NCBI RefSeq assembly: GCF_039555325.1
Contig: NZ_CP154608.1
Span: 744,001 to 808,000, forward strand
DNA length: 64,000 nucleotides
Direction: 5' to 3'
DNA from: Sphingomicrobium sp. XHP0239
Lineage (GTDB): Bacteria > Pseudomonadota > Alphaproteobacteria > Sphingomonadales > Sphingomonadaceae
The position numbers and the translations under genes are program-made. Positions 49,297 through 58,128 of the stretch are shown here, piece by piece (within the stretch, counting starts at the first letter, position 1; the number at the start of each line of letters is the position of its first letter). Under the pieces are notes generated by a model. It worked only from the letters and a program-made list of their open reading frames with translations. It ran no database searches and was not told where the DNA came from.

Positions 49297-51657
49297 ATGG
49301 ACGATCTGATTGCCGATTTTGTCGCGGAAAGCCGCGAGATGCTCGAGAGCCTGGGTGGCGAGATCGTCGCTTGGGAAGCAGAGCCGGGCGACCGTGCGCG
49401 TCTCGATAATATCTTCCGCTTCGTCCATACCGTGAAGGGTAATTGCGGCTTCTTCGACTTTCCGCGTCTCGAGGCCCTCAGTCACGCAGCCGAAGATGCG
49501 CTGTCCGACGTACGCGCCGGCCGACGTCAGCCCGATGCCGCGATGGTCAGCGCCGTGCTCGCCATCATCGACAGGATCGGCGAGATGATCGAGATCATCG
49601 ACCGCGGAGAAGCACTGCCCGACGGAGACGACGGCGCGCTGATCGCCGCCATTTCGGGTCGGGGAATAGTCGAGACGGCGCCTGCCGCTCCGCTCCTCGC
49701 CGCCGGTCCCGCCGATGACAAGATCGCGCCCGCCGTCGCACCCCGCACGATCCGCTTGTCCGTCGAACTGCTCGACCGCGTTATGTCGGGTGTAAGCGAC
49801 ATGGTGCTGGCGCGCAACGAACTCGCCCGCCGTCTGCGCGAGGCCGACGAGGACCCGGCCGTCGCGGGCGCGTTCGAGCGACTGTCCTCGATTATCGCCG
49901 ACATGCGCGACAGCATCACCCGTACCCGCATGCAGCGCATCGAAAACCTTTTCGTCGCCATTCCCCGCCTCGTCCGGGACCTGTCGGGCGAATTGGGCAA
50001 GCAGGTGATGGTCGACATCGATGGGGGCGATGTCGAACTCGATCGCGAAATGATCGAGATGATCCGCGATCCCCTGACGCATATCATCCGCAATGCGGTC
50101 GATCACGGCATCGAGAGTCCCGCAGACCGGCTCGACGCCGGCAAGCGCGAGAACGGCCTGATTACCGTTTCGGCGCGCCAGTCGGGAAACCAGATCCTCA
50201 TCGACATCCAGGACGACGGCAAGGGCATCAGCGCCGACCGGCTCGTCGAAAAGGCGATCGCCACCAAATTGATCGACAAGCGCACCGCGCGCGACCTGAC
50301 CCATGCCGAGAAACTGGGGCTGATTTTCGAGGCGGGCCTGTCGACCGCAGCCGAGGTCACGTCGGTCTCGGGTCGGGGCGTCGGAATGGACGTGGTTCGT
50401 TCCAACATCGAACGGATCGGTGGGACGGTCGAAGTTGGCAGCACGCTTGGCGAAGGCACCCGCATGACGCTGCGCGTGCCGTTGACGCTCACCATCATTC
50501 CCGCGCTGACTGTCTCGATCGGCGACCAGCATTTCGCCATTCCCCGGAGCGCGATCGAAGAAATCGTTCGCGCCAACGGCGACAGCGTGACGTTGGAGCG
50601 GGTCGGCGGCGCCGGAGTGGCGACCATCCGGGGACGCCGCGTTCCCGAGATCGCGCTCGCGGATGTCCTTGGGCTCGACAGCGATTTGGCCGACGAGGCA
50701 CGAACCCTGGTTGTCCTGCGACCCGCGGGCGGCGATGTCTACGCTCTGGCGGTCGACCGGATCCACGATCACGAGGAACTGGTGGTCAAACCTGCGGCGC
50801 CCGCGGTGATGGCGACCGGACTCTATGCCGGCACCACGCTGGCCGACGACGGGTCGCCCATCCTGCTGTTCGACGCTGCCGGACTGGCGCAAGTCGGCGG
50901 CATAAAGCTGGAAACGCAGGATCGCTCGGCACGGGTGGCGGAGGATCGGCAGGCCGCCAACGACGATGCGGTCGAACTGCTGCTGTTCCGGGCGCTGGGT
51001 GGCGAGCGGCGAGTCGTGCGGCTCGGCACCGTCGACCGGATCGAGGACGTTCCGGTGGCCGCTTTCACGCAGTGTGCCGGGGCGCTCCGCGTCACGCTGG
51101 GCGACCAGTTGCTGCCCGTTGCGGGCTTGAACTCGCTCGAGGAACTGGACGGGCGCCAATCTGTGCGGCTGTTCCGCCTGTCCGACGGCAGCCGCGAGAT
51201 CGGCTATGCCTTCGATACGGTCATCGACTTGAAAGCGCTCAGCCACGACGTCATCGCGGCGGGACAGGAAGGCGAGGTCGCGGGCGTCAGCCTGGTTGGC
51301 GAGGAGCCGGCCGAACTGGTCGATACCCATTATCTTTTCGCGTCGCTGAGCGAAGACGGCCGCCGCGCCGGCAGCGACCTCGTCTGCGCATTGCCGGCGG
51401 ACGATCCTTGGATGAAGAACATGCTCCGCCCGATCGTCGAGGCCGCGGGCTATCGGGTCGTGGCGCTGGGGAGCGAGGCGGCTGCGGAGGCCGACCTGGT
51501 GATCGACGCACGCCCCGATGCCAGCGCGCCCGAGGGCGGCAAGGCGCGGCTCGTGAAGCTGCGCGCGACGCCCGACGGCGATGACGACAGCATCTATCGA
51601 TACGATCGTGCGGGCCTGCTCATGGCGCTCCGCTCGGTCGCGAAGGGAGCCGCCTGA
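49297..51657 (+). CDS. cheA: Chemotaxis histidine kinase CheA with extra C-terminal domains
   Basis: A 786-residue CheA. P1 HPt domain at 1-~105 with phospho-acceptor His44 in RFVHTVKGNCGFF; no recognisable P2 docking domain; P3 dimerisation from ~150; P4 ATPase with IRNAVDHGIE, DDGKGI and GRGVGMDVV; P5 CheW-like domain around 395-530. A second CheW-like region (about 560-690) and a receiver-like end without a clear phospho-Asp (about 695-786) follow. Start at 49297 (MDDLIADFVAES) is the usual CheA start; 49261 in frame is an alternative. TGATG overlap with cheW. Confidence 0.92.
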   Translation: MDDLIADFVAESREMLESLGGEIVAWEAEPGDRARLDNIFRFVHTVKGNCGFFDFPRLEALSHAAEDALSDVRAGRRQPDAAMVSAVLAIIDRIGEMIEIIDRGEALPDGDDGALIAAISGRGIVETAPAAPLLAAGPADDKIAPAVAPRTIRLSVELLDRVMSGVSDMVLARNELARRLREADEDPAVAGAFERLSSIIADMRDSITRTRMQRIENLFVAIPRLVRDLSGELGKQVMVDIDGGDVELDREMIEMIRDPLTHIIRNAVDHGIESPADRLDAGKRENGLITVSARQSGNQILIDIQDDGKGISADRLVEKAIATKLIDKRTARDLTHAEKLGLIFEAGLSTAAEVTSVSGRGVGMDVVRSNIERIGGTVEVGSTLGEGTRMTLRVPLTLTIIPALTVSIGDQHFAIPRSAIEEIVRANGDSVTLERVGGAGVATIRGRRVPEIALADVLGLDSDLADEARTLVVLRPAGGDVYALAVDRIHDHEELVVKPAAPAVMATGLYAGTTLADDGSPILLFDAAGLAQVGGIKLETQDRSARVAEDRQAANDDAVELLLFRALGGERRVVRLGTVDRIEDVPVAAFTQCAGALRVTLGDQLLPVAGLNSLEELDGRQSVRLFRLSDGSREIGYAFDTVIDLKALSHDVIAAGQEGEVAGVSLVGEEPAELVDTHYLFASLSEDGRRAGSDLVCALPADDPWMKNMLRPIVEAAGYRVVALGSEAAAEADLVIDARPDASAPEGGKARLVKLRATPDGDDDSIYRYDRAGLLMALRSVAKGAA

Positions 51658-52103
51658 TGAACCTGCTTCTGATCGTGACCATCGGGGATACCCGTGTCGC
51701 GCTGGACGCCGCGCGGATTGAAAGCGTGATCGAACTCGATGCGCTCAGCCCCATTCCGCGCGCACCCACGCATCTCGCGGGCCTTTCGGCGCTTCGCAGC
51801 CGCGTGCTGACCGTCGTCGACTGCCGTCGGGCGCTCGGGCTCGGCGCCTCGAATTTCACCCCCGGCGCGATTCACGAAGCCGCCGTTGTGGAGGTGGAAG
51901 GGCATCACTACGCACTGTCCGTCGACAGCGTCGAGGATGTCATCGAGGGCGAAAGCAATCCGACGCCCGTTCGCGCCAATATGGGGGAGGGGTGGGAGCG
52001 TGTCGCTCTGGGCATGGTCGAGACCCACGAGGGTCCGCTGCTGCTCGTCGATATCGACAAGCTCATCGCCGGCCCCGACGCCGAGGAAGCGCGCGCTGCT
52101 TAA
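51657..52103 (+). CDS. cheW: Chemotaxis coupling protein CheW
   Basis: A 148-residue CheW that tethers CheA to receptors. SH3-like double barrel: IVTIGDTRVALDAARIESVIEL, PTHLAGLSALRSRVLTVVD and the closing HYALSVDSVEDVIE. No receptor (MCP) gene lies in the window. Coupled to cheA by TGATG. Its TAA stop falls inside the first half of the candidate CtrA box before cheY. Confidence 0.9.
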   Translation: MNLLLIVTIGDTRVALDAARIESVIELDALSPIPRAPTHLAGLSALRSRVLTVVDCRRALGLGASNFTPGAIHEAAVVEVEGHHYALSVDSVEDVIEGESNPTPVRANMGEGWERVALGMVETHEGPLLLVDIDKLIAGPDAEEARAA

Positions 52104-52114
52104 CCGCCTGTTAC
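52100..52114 (+). promoter_or_regulatory. CtrA-type box upstream of cheY
   Basis: TTAA-CCGCCTG-TTAC matches TTAA-N7-TTAA with one mismatch (last base). It lies 50 bases before the cheY ATG, between cheW and cheY, so cheY-cheB-cheR may also have its own promoter. Confidence 0.45.
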
Positions 52115-52163
52115 CACTTTTCCGCTATCTGCGTATCTGAACACTAGCCAAGGGCCCATCCCC

Positions 52164-52529
52164 ATGAAGACCTGCCTGATCGTCGATGACAGCAAAGTGA
52201 TCCGCAAAGTCGCGCGTCATATCCTCGAAACCCTCGACTTCAAGGTCGAGGAAGCGGGTGACGGCAAGGAAGCCCTGTCGCATTGCGAGCAGGAAATGCC
52301 CGACGTGGTCCTGCTCGACTGGAACATGCCCGTGATGAGCGGGATGGAATTCCTGAAGCTGCTTCGCCAAGGCGGTCACGCCGATCAGCCCAAGGTCGTC
52401 TTCTGCACCACCGAGAACGACATGGCGCATATTCGCGCGGCGCTGGAAGCCGGGGCGGACGAATATGTGATGAAGCCGTTCGATCGCGAAACGCTGCACG
52501 TCAAACTGCAACTCGTCGGCGTCGCCTAG
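52164..52529 (+). CDS. cheY: Chemotaxis response regulator CheY
   Basis: A 121-residue single receiver: IVDDSKVIRKVARHI, phospho-acceptor Asp in VVLLDWNMPVMSG, Thr in FCTTEND and Lys in YVMKPFDR. Phosphorylated by CheA, it should act on the flagellar motor. Its place between cheW and cheB, and the intact switch residues, support CheY rather than an orphan receiver. The Shine-Dalgarno is weak (AAGGG 9 bases upstream). Confidence 0.9.
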   Translation: MKTCLIVDDSKVIRKVARHILETLDFKVEEAGDGKEALSHCEQEMPDVVLLDWNMPVMSGMEFLKLLRQGGHADQPKVVFCTTENDMAHIRAALEAGADEYVMKPFDRETLHVKLQLVGVA

Positions 52530-52543
52530 AACAGGAGCACCGC

Positions 52544-53641
52544 ATGGGCGGGGTGCTCGCATCTCTTTCCCGCAGTGATACCGGACGCGGCGATCCCGCG
52601 ACGGTGAAGCTGATGGTTGTCGACGATTCCACCGTGGCGCGCGCCGTGTTGTCGCGAATGATCGAAAGCGATCCGCAGTTTCGCGTCGTCGCCGACGCGC
52701 CGACCGCCGAAGATGCGATCGCACAACTCGCCCGTGTCGATACCGATATCGTGCTCCTCGACCTCGAAATGCCGGGGGAAGGGGGGCTGAAGCTGCTTCC
52801 CAAGATCATCGAGGCATCGCGCGGGGCGCAGGTCCTGGTCTGTTCCTCGCTGGCCGAGGAAGGAGCGCAGGCGACGATCTCCGCGCTAGCGATGGGGGCG
52901 TCCGACACCATTCCCAAGCCCGGCACCGGCCGGTTCGGCGGAAGTTTCTCCAGCGTCCTCATCGACAAGCTGCGCGCGTTGGCGCGGTCGGGCGCGGTTC
53001 CCAAGTCGGCCATCCCCGTTCCGCCCGCGCGCCTTGCGCAATTGCGCGAGGATCATCTCGGGCCCGTCGACGTCCTGCTGATCGGCGCATCGACCGGGGG
53101 CATCCACGCGCTCGGCCAGTTCCTGCGTGCGCTTCCGGCGCGTATCGGCATTCCGATCTGCATCACGCAACATCTGCCCGCCGCCTTCATGCCGGTGTTC
53201 GCGCGTCAACTGACCCAGTTCGCCAATCGCCCCACGCACGTCGCGGAGGATGGTCATCCCCTGCTTGCCGATCGCATCTACGTCGCGCCCGGCACCCACC
53301 ATCTCGAGATCAAGGCGACGACGCAGGGGCTGATGGCCCGGTTGACCGAGGGCAAGTCGGCGTCAGGCTGCCTGCCGTCGGTCGATCCGATGTTCGCCAG
53401 CGCGGCCGAGGCCGTCGGACAGCGCGCCTGCGGTGTGATCCTTACCGGCATGGGCCGTGACGGGACGGCAGGGGCGCAGCGCCTCGTCGCGTGCGGATCG
53501 GTGGTGATGGCGCAGGACGAAGCTTCCAGCGCCGTATGGGGAATGCCCCGCAGCCTTTTCGAAGCGGGGCTGGCTTGCCGTCTCGCACCTCCCGGCGATC
53601 TTGCCGGCTTCGTTGCCCGCAGAATGGAAAGTGCCGCGTAA
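52544..53641 (+). CDS. cheB: Chemotaxis response regulator protein-glutamate methylesterase CheB
   Basis: A 365-residue CheB: receiver (about 22-140, VVDDSTVARAVLS and IVLLDLEMPGEGG) then methylesterase (about 175-360) with catalytic Ser in LIGASTGG, His in ITQHLPAAF and Asp in LTGMGRDGTAG. It removes receptor methyl groups during adaptation. Start at 52544 with AGGAG. Its stop overlaps the cheR start (TAATG). Confidence 0.95.
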   Translation: MGGVLASLSRSDTGRGDPATVKLMVVDDSTVARAVLSRMIESDPQFRVVADAPTAEDAIAQLARVDTDIVLLDLEMPGEGGLKLLPKIIEASRGAQVLVCSSLAEEGAQATISALAMGASDTIPKPGTGRFGGSFSSVLIDKLRALARSGAVPKSAIPVPPARLAQLREDHLGPVDVLLIGASTGGIHALGQFLRALPARIGIPICITQHLPAAFMPVFARQLTQFANRPTHVAEDGHPLLADRIYVAPGTHHLEIKATTQGLMARLTEGKSASGCLPSVDPMFASAAEAVGQRACGVILTGMGRDGTAGAQRLVACGSVVMAQDEASSAVWGMPRSLFEAGLACRLAPPGDLAGFVARRMESAA

Positions 53642-54492
53642 TGGCCATCAGCGATTCCTCAAGCCGCATTCTCGCCGGACTTCTCGAGGCCCGCACGGGG
53701 CAACAGCTCACCATGAGCCGTCGCTGGCGCATCGAGACCGCGCTCCAGTCGGTCCTGCGCAAGCGTCAGATCGATTCCATCGACGAACTCATCACCATGC
53801 TGGTGACCAACAAGATCCCGATGCTCGCGGACGAGGTGGTCGAGGCACTGCTCAACAACGAAACCTATTTCTTCCGCGATCGTGCGCCGTTCGAGATGCT
53901 CGAGCGAGATCTTCTGCCCGAACTGCGTATCCGGCGCGCCGCCGAGAAGAAGATCGCGATCTGGTCCGCCGGCTGTTCGACGGGGCAGGAAGCCTACAGC
54001 CTCGCGATGATGTTCGCCGAGGACCCGGTCGCCTGGGCGGGTTGGAAGATCGAGATCGTCGGCACCGACGTCTCGGGCGCCGTCATCGACCGGGCCCGCG
54101 ACGGTCACTTTTCCCACTTCGAAGTACAGCGCGGCCTCGGCATCCAGCAGACGGTCCGCTGGTTCGAGGAAGAGGGCGATCATTGGAAGGTCGCCGAGGC
54201 GCTCAAGGCCAAGGTACGGTTCGAGACGCGCAACCTGTTCGACACGCCGCCGCGCCCGGGGCGTTTCGATCTCATCTTGTGTCGGAACGTGCTGCTCTAT
54301 TTCTGTGCACAGCGTCGCGCCGATGCCTTTGCCAATTTCGCCAAGGTCCTGAAACCCGACGGTGGCCTGTTGCTCGGCGCCGGCGAAACCGTGATCGGCC
54401 AGACCAACGCCTTCGTGGCCGACCGCGTGATGCGCGGAATCTACCGCCTCGACGGCTCGGAAAATGCCGATCGCCGCGCCGCGAGGGCTTGA
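53641..54492 (+). CDS. cheR: Chemotaxis protein methyltransferase CheR
   Basis: A 283-residue SAM-dependent methyltransferase for receptor glutamates. N-terminal helical domain (about 1-75, ending in NNETYFFRDR, the conserved CheR loop), then the SAM fold with IWSAGCSTGQEAYSLAM and DLILCRNVLLYF. Coupled to cheB; last gene of the chemotaxis run. Confidence 0.95.
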   Translation: MAISDSSSRILAGLLEARTGQQLTMSRRWRIETALQSVLRKRQIDSIDELITMLVTNKIPMLADEVVEALLNNETYFFRDRAPFEMLERDLLPELRIRRAAEKKIAIWSAGCSTGQEAYSLAMMFAEDPVAWAGWKIEIVGTDVSGAVIDRARDGHFSHFEVQRGLGIQQTVRWFEEEGDHWKVAEALKAKVRFETRNLFDTPPRPGRFDLILCRNVLLYFCAQRRADAFANFAKVLKPDGGLLLGAGETVIGQTNAFVADRVMRGIYRLDGSENADRRAARA

Positions 54493-54526
54493 CCCGGTGG
54501 GCCGTGCGTGGCCCTAATCGTGCCGC

Positions 54527-55207
54527 ATGCGGATCATCGAGCGCCCATCTCCCAATCGTAACGAGCGGCAGCTGCCGGTCTCGATGATTGTGCTCCACTA
54601 TACCGGGATGCCCACCGCCGAGGCTGCGCTCGACAAGATGTGCAGCGCCAACGGCGGCGTGTCCGCGCATTATTGCATCACCGAGGACGGGACGATTTAC
54701 CAGCTCGTCGACGAGGAGGAGCGCGCTTGGCACGCGGGTGTGAGCTACTGGCGCGGCATCAGCGACGTGAATAGCGCTTCGGTCGGGATCGAGATCGTCA
54801 ACCCGGGTCACGAGTTCGGCTATCCCGACTTTCCCGACGAGCAGATCGCCGCGCTCATCCCGCTCTTGTCAGATATCAAGAACCGTCACGGGGTCAGCCG
54901 TGGAAATGTCGTCGGTCATTCCGACGTGGCGCCGACGCGCAAGGTCGATCCGGGGGAGAAGTTTCCCTGGCCCGCACTGGCGAAGCGTCGCCTGGCGCTG
55001 CCCAGCCCGACGCGCGATCTGATGGATCCCTTCTGGACCGATGCGGGCTTCATGCTGGCGCTCGAACGGTTCGGCTACGACGTCACCGACGAGAAGGCCG
55101 CCGTCGAAGCGTTCCAGCGACGTTTCCGTCCCGACACCATCGACGGCATCATCGACGGTGAATGCCGCGCCAAGCTGCTGTCGCTCTTGCTGCCACGCCC
55201 GCAATAG
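54527..55207 (+). CDS. N-acetylmuramoyl-L-alanine amidase, AmiD-like
   Basis: A 226-residue amidase_2 (T7 lysozyme/PGRP) zinc hydrolase with a C-terminal peptidoglycan-binding-like part (about 165-220). Zinc ligands: His in MIVLHYTGM, His in GNVVGHSDVAPTRKVDPG with the following Asp-Pro; the acid-base residues sit in SVGIEIVNPG. No signal peptide is visible at the N-terminus, so it may act on recycled muropeptides in the cytoplasm, as AmpD-like proteins do. Start at 54527; stop just before rnpB. Confidence 0.88.
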   Translation: MRIIERPSPNRNERQLPVSMIVLHYTGMPTAEAALDKMCSANGGVSAHYCITEDGTIYQLVDEEERAWHAGVSYWRGISDVNSASVGIEIVNPGHEFGYPDFPDEQIAALIPLLSDIKNRHGVSRGNVVGHSDVAPTRKVDPGEKFPWPALAKRRLALPSPTRDLMDPFWTDAGFMLALERFGYDVTDEKAAVEAFQRRFRPDTIDGIIDGECRAKLLSLLLPRPQ

Positions 55208-55222
55208 CCCATATCGCGCTGC

Positions 55223-55601
55223 GCCAGGGGACCGGGCGGCCGCGGCATGTTCGCATGTCGAGGAAAGTCCGGGCTCCACGCAACGACGGTGCCGGGTAAC
55301 GCCCGGCGGGCTCGTTTCTTCGGGGACGGGTTCAGGGACAGTGCCACAGAAAGCATTCCGCCGCGCTTCGGCGTGGTCAGGGCGAACGGGTGCGGTAAGA
55401 GCGCACCGCGCGCATCGGCAACGATCGCGGCACGGTAAACCCCACCGGGAGCAAGGCCGAATAGGGGCGGCACATGGGCCAGTTGCGGCTCGTCGCCCGG
55501 GTTGGCTGCTGGAGCGCGTCGGTAACGGCGCGCGCAGATGAATGGTCGCCCATCCTGCCCTTGCGGCGGGTGGACAGAACCCGGCTTACAGGTCCCCTGG
55601 C
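55223..55601 (+). ncRNA. rnpB: RNase P RNA
   Basis: Bacterial A-type RNase P RNA, the catalytic subunit that removes tRNA 5' leaders. The core P4 strand GAGGAAAGTCCGGGCTCCAC (from about 55259), AGATGAATGG, and the 3' partner ACAGAACCCGGCTTAC (from about 55574) are the universal signatures. The P1 stem pairs GCCAGGGGACC (55223-55233) with GGTCCCCTGGC (55591-55601). A T5 run (55603-55607) follows and probably terminates the transcript. It fills the only gap above 300 bases between protein genes in the window. Confidence 0.95.
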
Positions 55602-55659
55602 ATTTTTGATTTTGCTGCGAAGAGAGAGTAACCCGGTTCCGTCCGAGCAGGGGGAAGCG

Positions 55660-56692
55660 ATGGGACGGCTGACTCGGTTTCTTGTCCTCACCTTCGTGTG
55701 GAGTTGGGGCTGGTGGGCGCTCCTGATGGCGATCGGATACGAACCCGCCTCGGCAACCGCACGCCATCTCACGACGCTCGGTACCTTCGGTCCCGCCATC
55801 GGCGGTGTCGTCGCACTGCGCCTGACCTCACCGGATCGGCAATGGGGCGTAGGGACACCCGGATTCATCTTCGGTATCGTGCTCGGACTGGCGGCGATCC
55901 TGATAAACCTCTCCGTGTTCACCGATACGGTTTTCGTTCATCCCGCTCGGCCCGATCCGCTCGATGCAGCGAGCTTCGGGTCCGGCCCCGCGTTGGCCGC
56001 TCGCCGCGGCGATCCTGCTCGTCTCCGGTTATGTCTTCGGTTCGATCGGTGCTCCCGACCGAAGCGTCGCCGCCTATTTCAGGGGTCTCCGACCGGACCG
56101 GCGGGCGCTCCTGATGACGCTGCCGGTGTTGCTGCTCATGCCAGCCATTCTCTTGCTCGGTCATCTTCTCGAGCGACTGATGGGAGGTAGTCCGCCGATA
56201 CCCTACGTCTTCACCGCCTCTCCGCTCAACTGGCTCCCGACCATCGTGTTCGGGCTCCTCAGCGTGGCCGCGCTGACGGGCGGGAACGAGGAGCATGGAT
56301 GGCGAGGGGTGATGCAGCCCGTCCTCCACAAACGGGTCTCTCCGCTGGTCGCTGCGATCATGATCGCGGTGGTCTGGGACGTCTGGCATTTCCCGCTCCA
56401 TCTCGCCGGCGCCTACGGCGACAACATGGACCTGATGGCGATCTTCCTGCAGCGGCTACCCGGGCTTGTCCTTCAGTCGATCGTCCTCGCTGCGATCTAT
56501 CAGTGGAGCAAGGGATCGATATACCTCTGCATCCTCTATCATGCGTCCATCAACACGATGGTGGGTTTCTTCGCCGGAAACGATACGCAACTCTATCCGA
56601 TCCTCGTGGGTGTCGTGGTGGCCGCCGGCCTGACGGTCGGCCTGCAACTGTGGAAGCGAGACGGCTTTCGACCCGCGGCGCCACGGGGGTAG
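55660..56692 (+). pseudogene. CPBP-family intramembrane protease, frameshifted
   Basis: Two open frames together make one CPBP (Abi/CAAX-like) protease. The first (55660 to ~55975) gives the N-terminal membrane helices from MGRLTRFLVLTFVW to PARPDPLDAASFG; the second, in frame +1, continues with PAPRWPLAAAILLV and holds all catalytic motifs: NEEHGWRG (EExxxR), VWDVWHFPLHL (His) and LYHASINTM (His-Asn). The break falls near 55975-55995. The total (1033 bases) is not a multiple of three. This may be a real pseudogene or a sequence error. The second frame's ATG at 55964 might still start a shorter product. Confidence 0.75.
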
Positions 56693-56724
56693 GCAGCGCG
56701 TCGCTGGCTCCCTAGATGGAGCGT

Positions 56725-57261
56725 ATGCCGCGTGCACGACGATCCAACGACTGGGGTTTTCCCCGCTGGCGCTCCTATGGTGAATCCAGCCGCGAGGCCG
56801 CGAAGGTGCGCCTGTGCGACCGCGTCGACTGCACCGAGGCGGGAGACCGGCCCGCGCCCAAGGCGCCCAATAGCCCCGAACGCTGGTATTTCTGCGAGAA
56901 ACACGCTGCGGAGTACAACAAGAACTGGAACTACTTCCAGGGCTTGTCGAAGGAGGAAGCGGCCAAGCGCGCGGCCGAAGAGAATCGCGACGCGGAAGGG
57001 TTCCGTCAGAGCGCCCATTACGAATGGGCCGGCTCGGGCGATGGCAGCCGGAGCCGCGAGGAGATGCGAGCGCTGAGCCTGTTCGACCTCGACGCTCACG
57101 CCGAGTTCGCGGAAATCCGGAAGGTCTATCGCGCCCGCGCCAAGGAATTGCACCCCGACGTTAATCCGGGCGATGAGGAAGCCGCTGCGGAATTTCAGAA
57201 GGTGAAGGCCGCCTACGACGTTCTCAAGAGCGCGGAGGACCGTCGCCGAGCGCTGGGCTAG
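56725..57261 (+). CDS. J-domain protein
   Basis: A 178-residue protein with a C-terminal J domain (about 125-178, HPD in KELHPDVNPG) and a Trp/Arg-rich N-terminal part that contains CDRVDCTEAG and ERWYFCEKHAAEYN, a possible metal-binding CxxxxC/CxxH patch. It should stimulate a DnaK-type chaperone. ATGs at 56716 and 56725 are both possible; 56725 gives MPRARRSNDWGFPRW, the usual form. Its stop shares CTAG with the convergent thioesterase. Confidence 0.85.
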   Translation: MPRARRSNDWGFPRWRSYGESSREAAKVRLCDRVDCTEAGDRPAPKAPNSPERWYFCEKHAAEYNKNWNYFQGLSKEEAAKRAAEENRDAEGFRQSAHYEWAGSGDGSRSREEMRALSLFDLDAHAEFAEIRKVYRARAKELHPDVNPGDEEAAAEFQKVKAAYDVLKSAEDRRRALG

Positions 57262-57701
57262 GGCTCGATGATGTAGGTGCCGGTGGCGTGGGCCAGCGGA
57301 CTGCCGTCGGCAACCCGCGCCACGCCGCGAACGAAGCCGACGTTTCTCGTCAGCTTGAAGCATTCGCACCGGGCCGTGATCGTCCCGTCGTCGAGCGTCG
57401 CGGGGCGCAGATAGTCGAGGCGCAGGTCGATCGTCGCGATCGGCAACAGCTTGCCCATCGCCTGCCACACCGCTGCACCTCCGCAACTGTCGAGCAAACC
57501 GACGATCGCTCCCGACGCCAGAATGCCTTCTTCGGGTACGCCGACCAGTTCGGGCTTGGGATCGAGGCACATCTCGATCCAATCCTCGCCCTCGTCGTGG
57601 AAGGTATAGCCGAGCGCACGGCCGTGTCCGACCTTGCCCGCCATCCGCAGGAATTGGGGGAGATCGAAACCCGGACCCGGCGCGACCGTCTCGCCGCTCA
57701 T
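57258..57701 (-). CDS. PaaI-type hotdog thioesterase
   Basis: A 147-residue hotdog-fold protein. GAIVGLLDSCGGAAV forms the long central helix with the catalytic-type Asp, and IATIDLRLDYLRPA the adjacent strand, as in acyl-CoA thioesterases of the PaaI/YbgC group. The substrate is unknown. Its start overlaps the sufE stop by ATGA and its stop shares CTAG with the J-domain gene. Confidence 0.88.
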   Translation of the reverse strand: MSGETVAPGPGFDLPQFLRMAGKVGHGRALGYTFHDEGEDWIEMCLDPKPELVGVPEEGILASGAIVGLLDSCGGAAVWQAMGKLLPIATIDLRLDYLRPATLDDGTITARCECFKLTRNVGFVRGVARVADGSPLAHATGTYIIEP

Positions 57702-58105
57702 TGCAGGCGCTCGGCGGTTTCCTTCACCAGCGCGATCATGTTCGGGATGCCCTGCGTGCGGTTCGACGACAGTTCGTTCGCCAGATTGAAGGGTGCCAGC
57801 TTTTCATGAATGTCGGTGTCGGCGACCTCGCGAGCGGGCCGGTCCTGGACCGCGCTCAGCACAAGGGCGACGACGCCCTTGGTGATCGCCGCATTGCTGT
57901 CGGCAAGAAAGTGCAGCGTATCGTCCTGCTGCGTCGGATAGACCCAGACGCTGGCCGAACATCCGCGCACCTTGGTCGCGTCGGTCTTCAGGGCGTCGGG
58001 CATGGGTTCGAGCTTGCGCCCCAGCTCGATCAGCAGCCGGTAACGGTCCTCGCTCTCCAGGAATTCATATTCTTCGGCGATGTCGGACAAGGGGGGCAGG
58101 GGCAT
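57698..58105 (-). CDS. sufE: SufE-type cysteine desulfuration protein
   Basis: A 135-residue SufE that accepts persulfide from a SufS-type cysteine desulfurase for Fe-S cluster assembly. The acceptor Cys is in KVRGCSASVWVY at about residue 49, and NLANELSSNRTQGI closes the fold. It may also be CsdE; no other suf genes are in the window. First of a two-gene unit with the thioesterase. Confidence 0.9.
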   Translation of the reverse strand: MPLPPLSDIAEEYEFLESEDRYRLLIELGRKLEPMPDALKTDATKVRGCSASVWVYPTQQDDTLHFLADSNAAITKGVVALVLSAVQDRPAREVADTDIHEKLAPFNLANELSSNRTQGIPNMIALVKETAERLQ

Positions 58106-58128
58106 GGCCGCTGACTAGCGGGAGCGCG

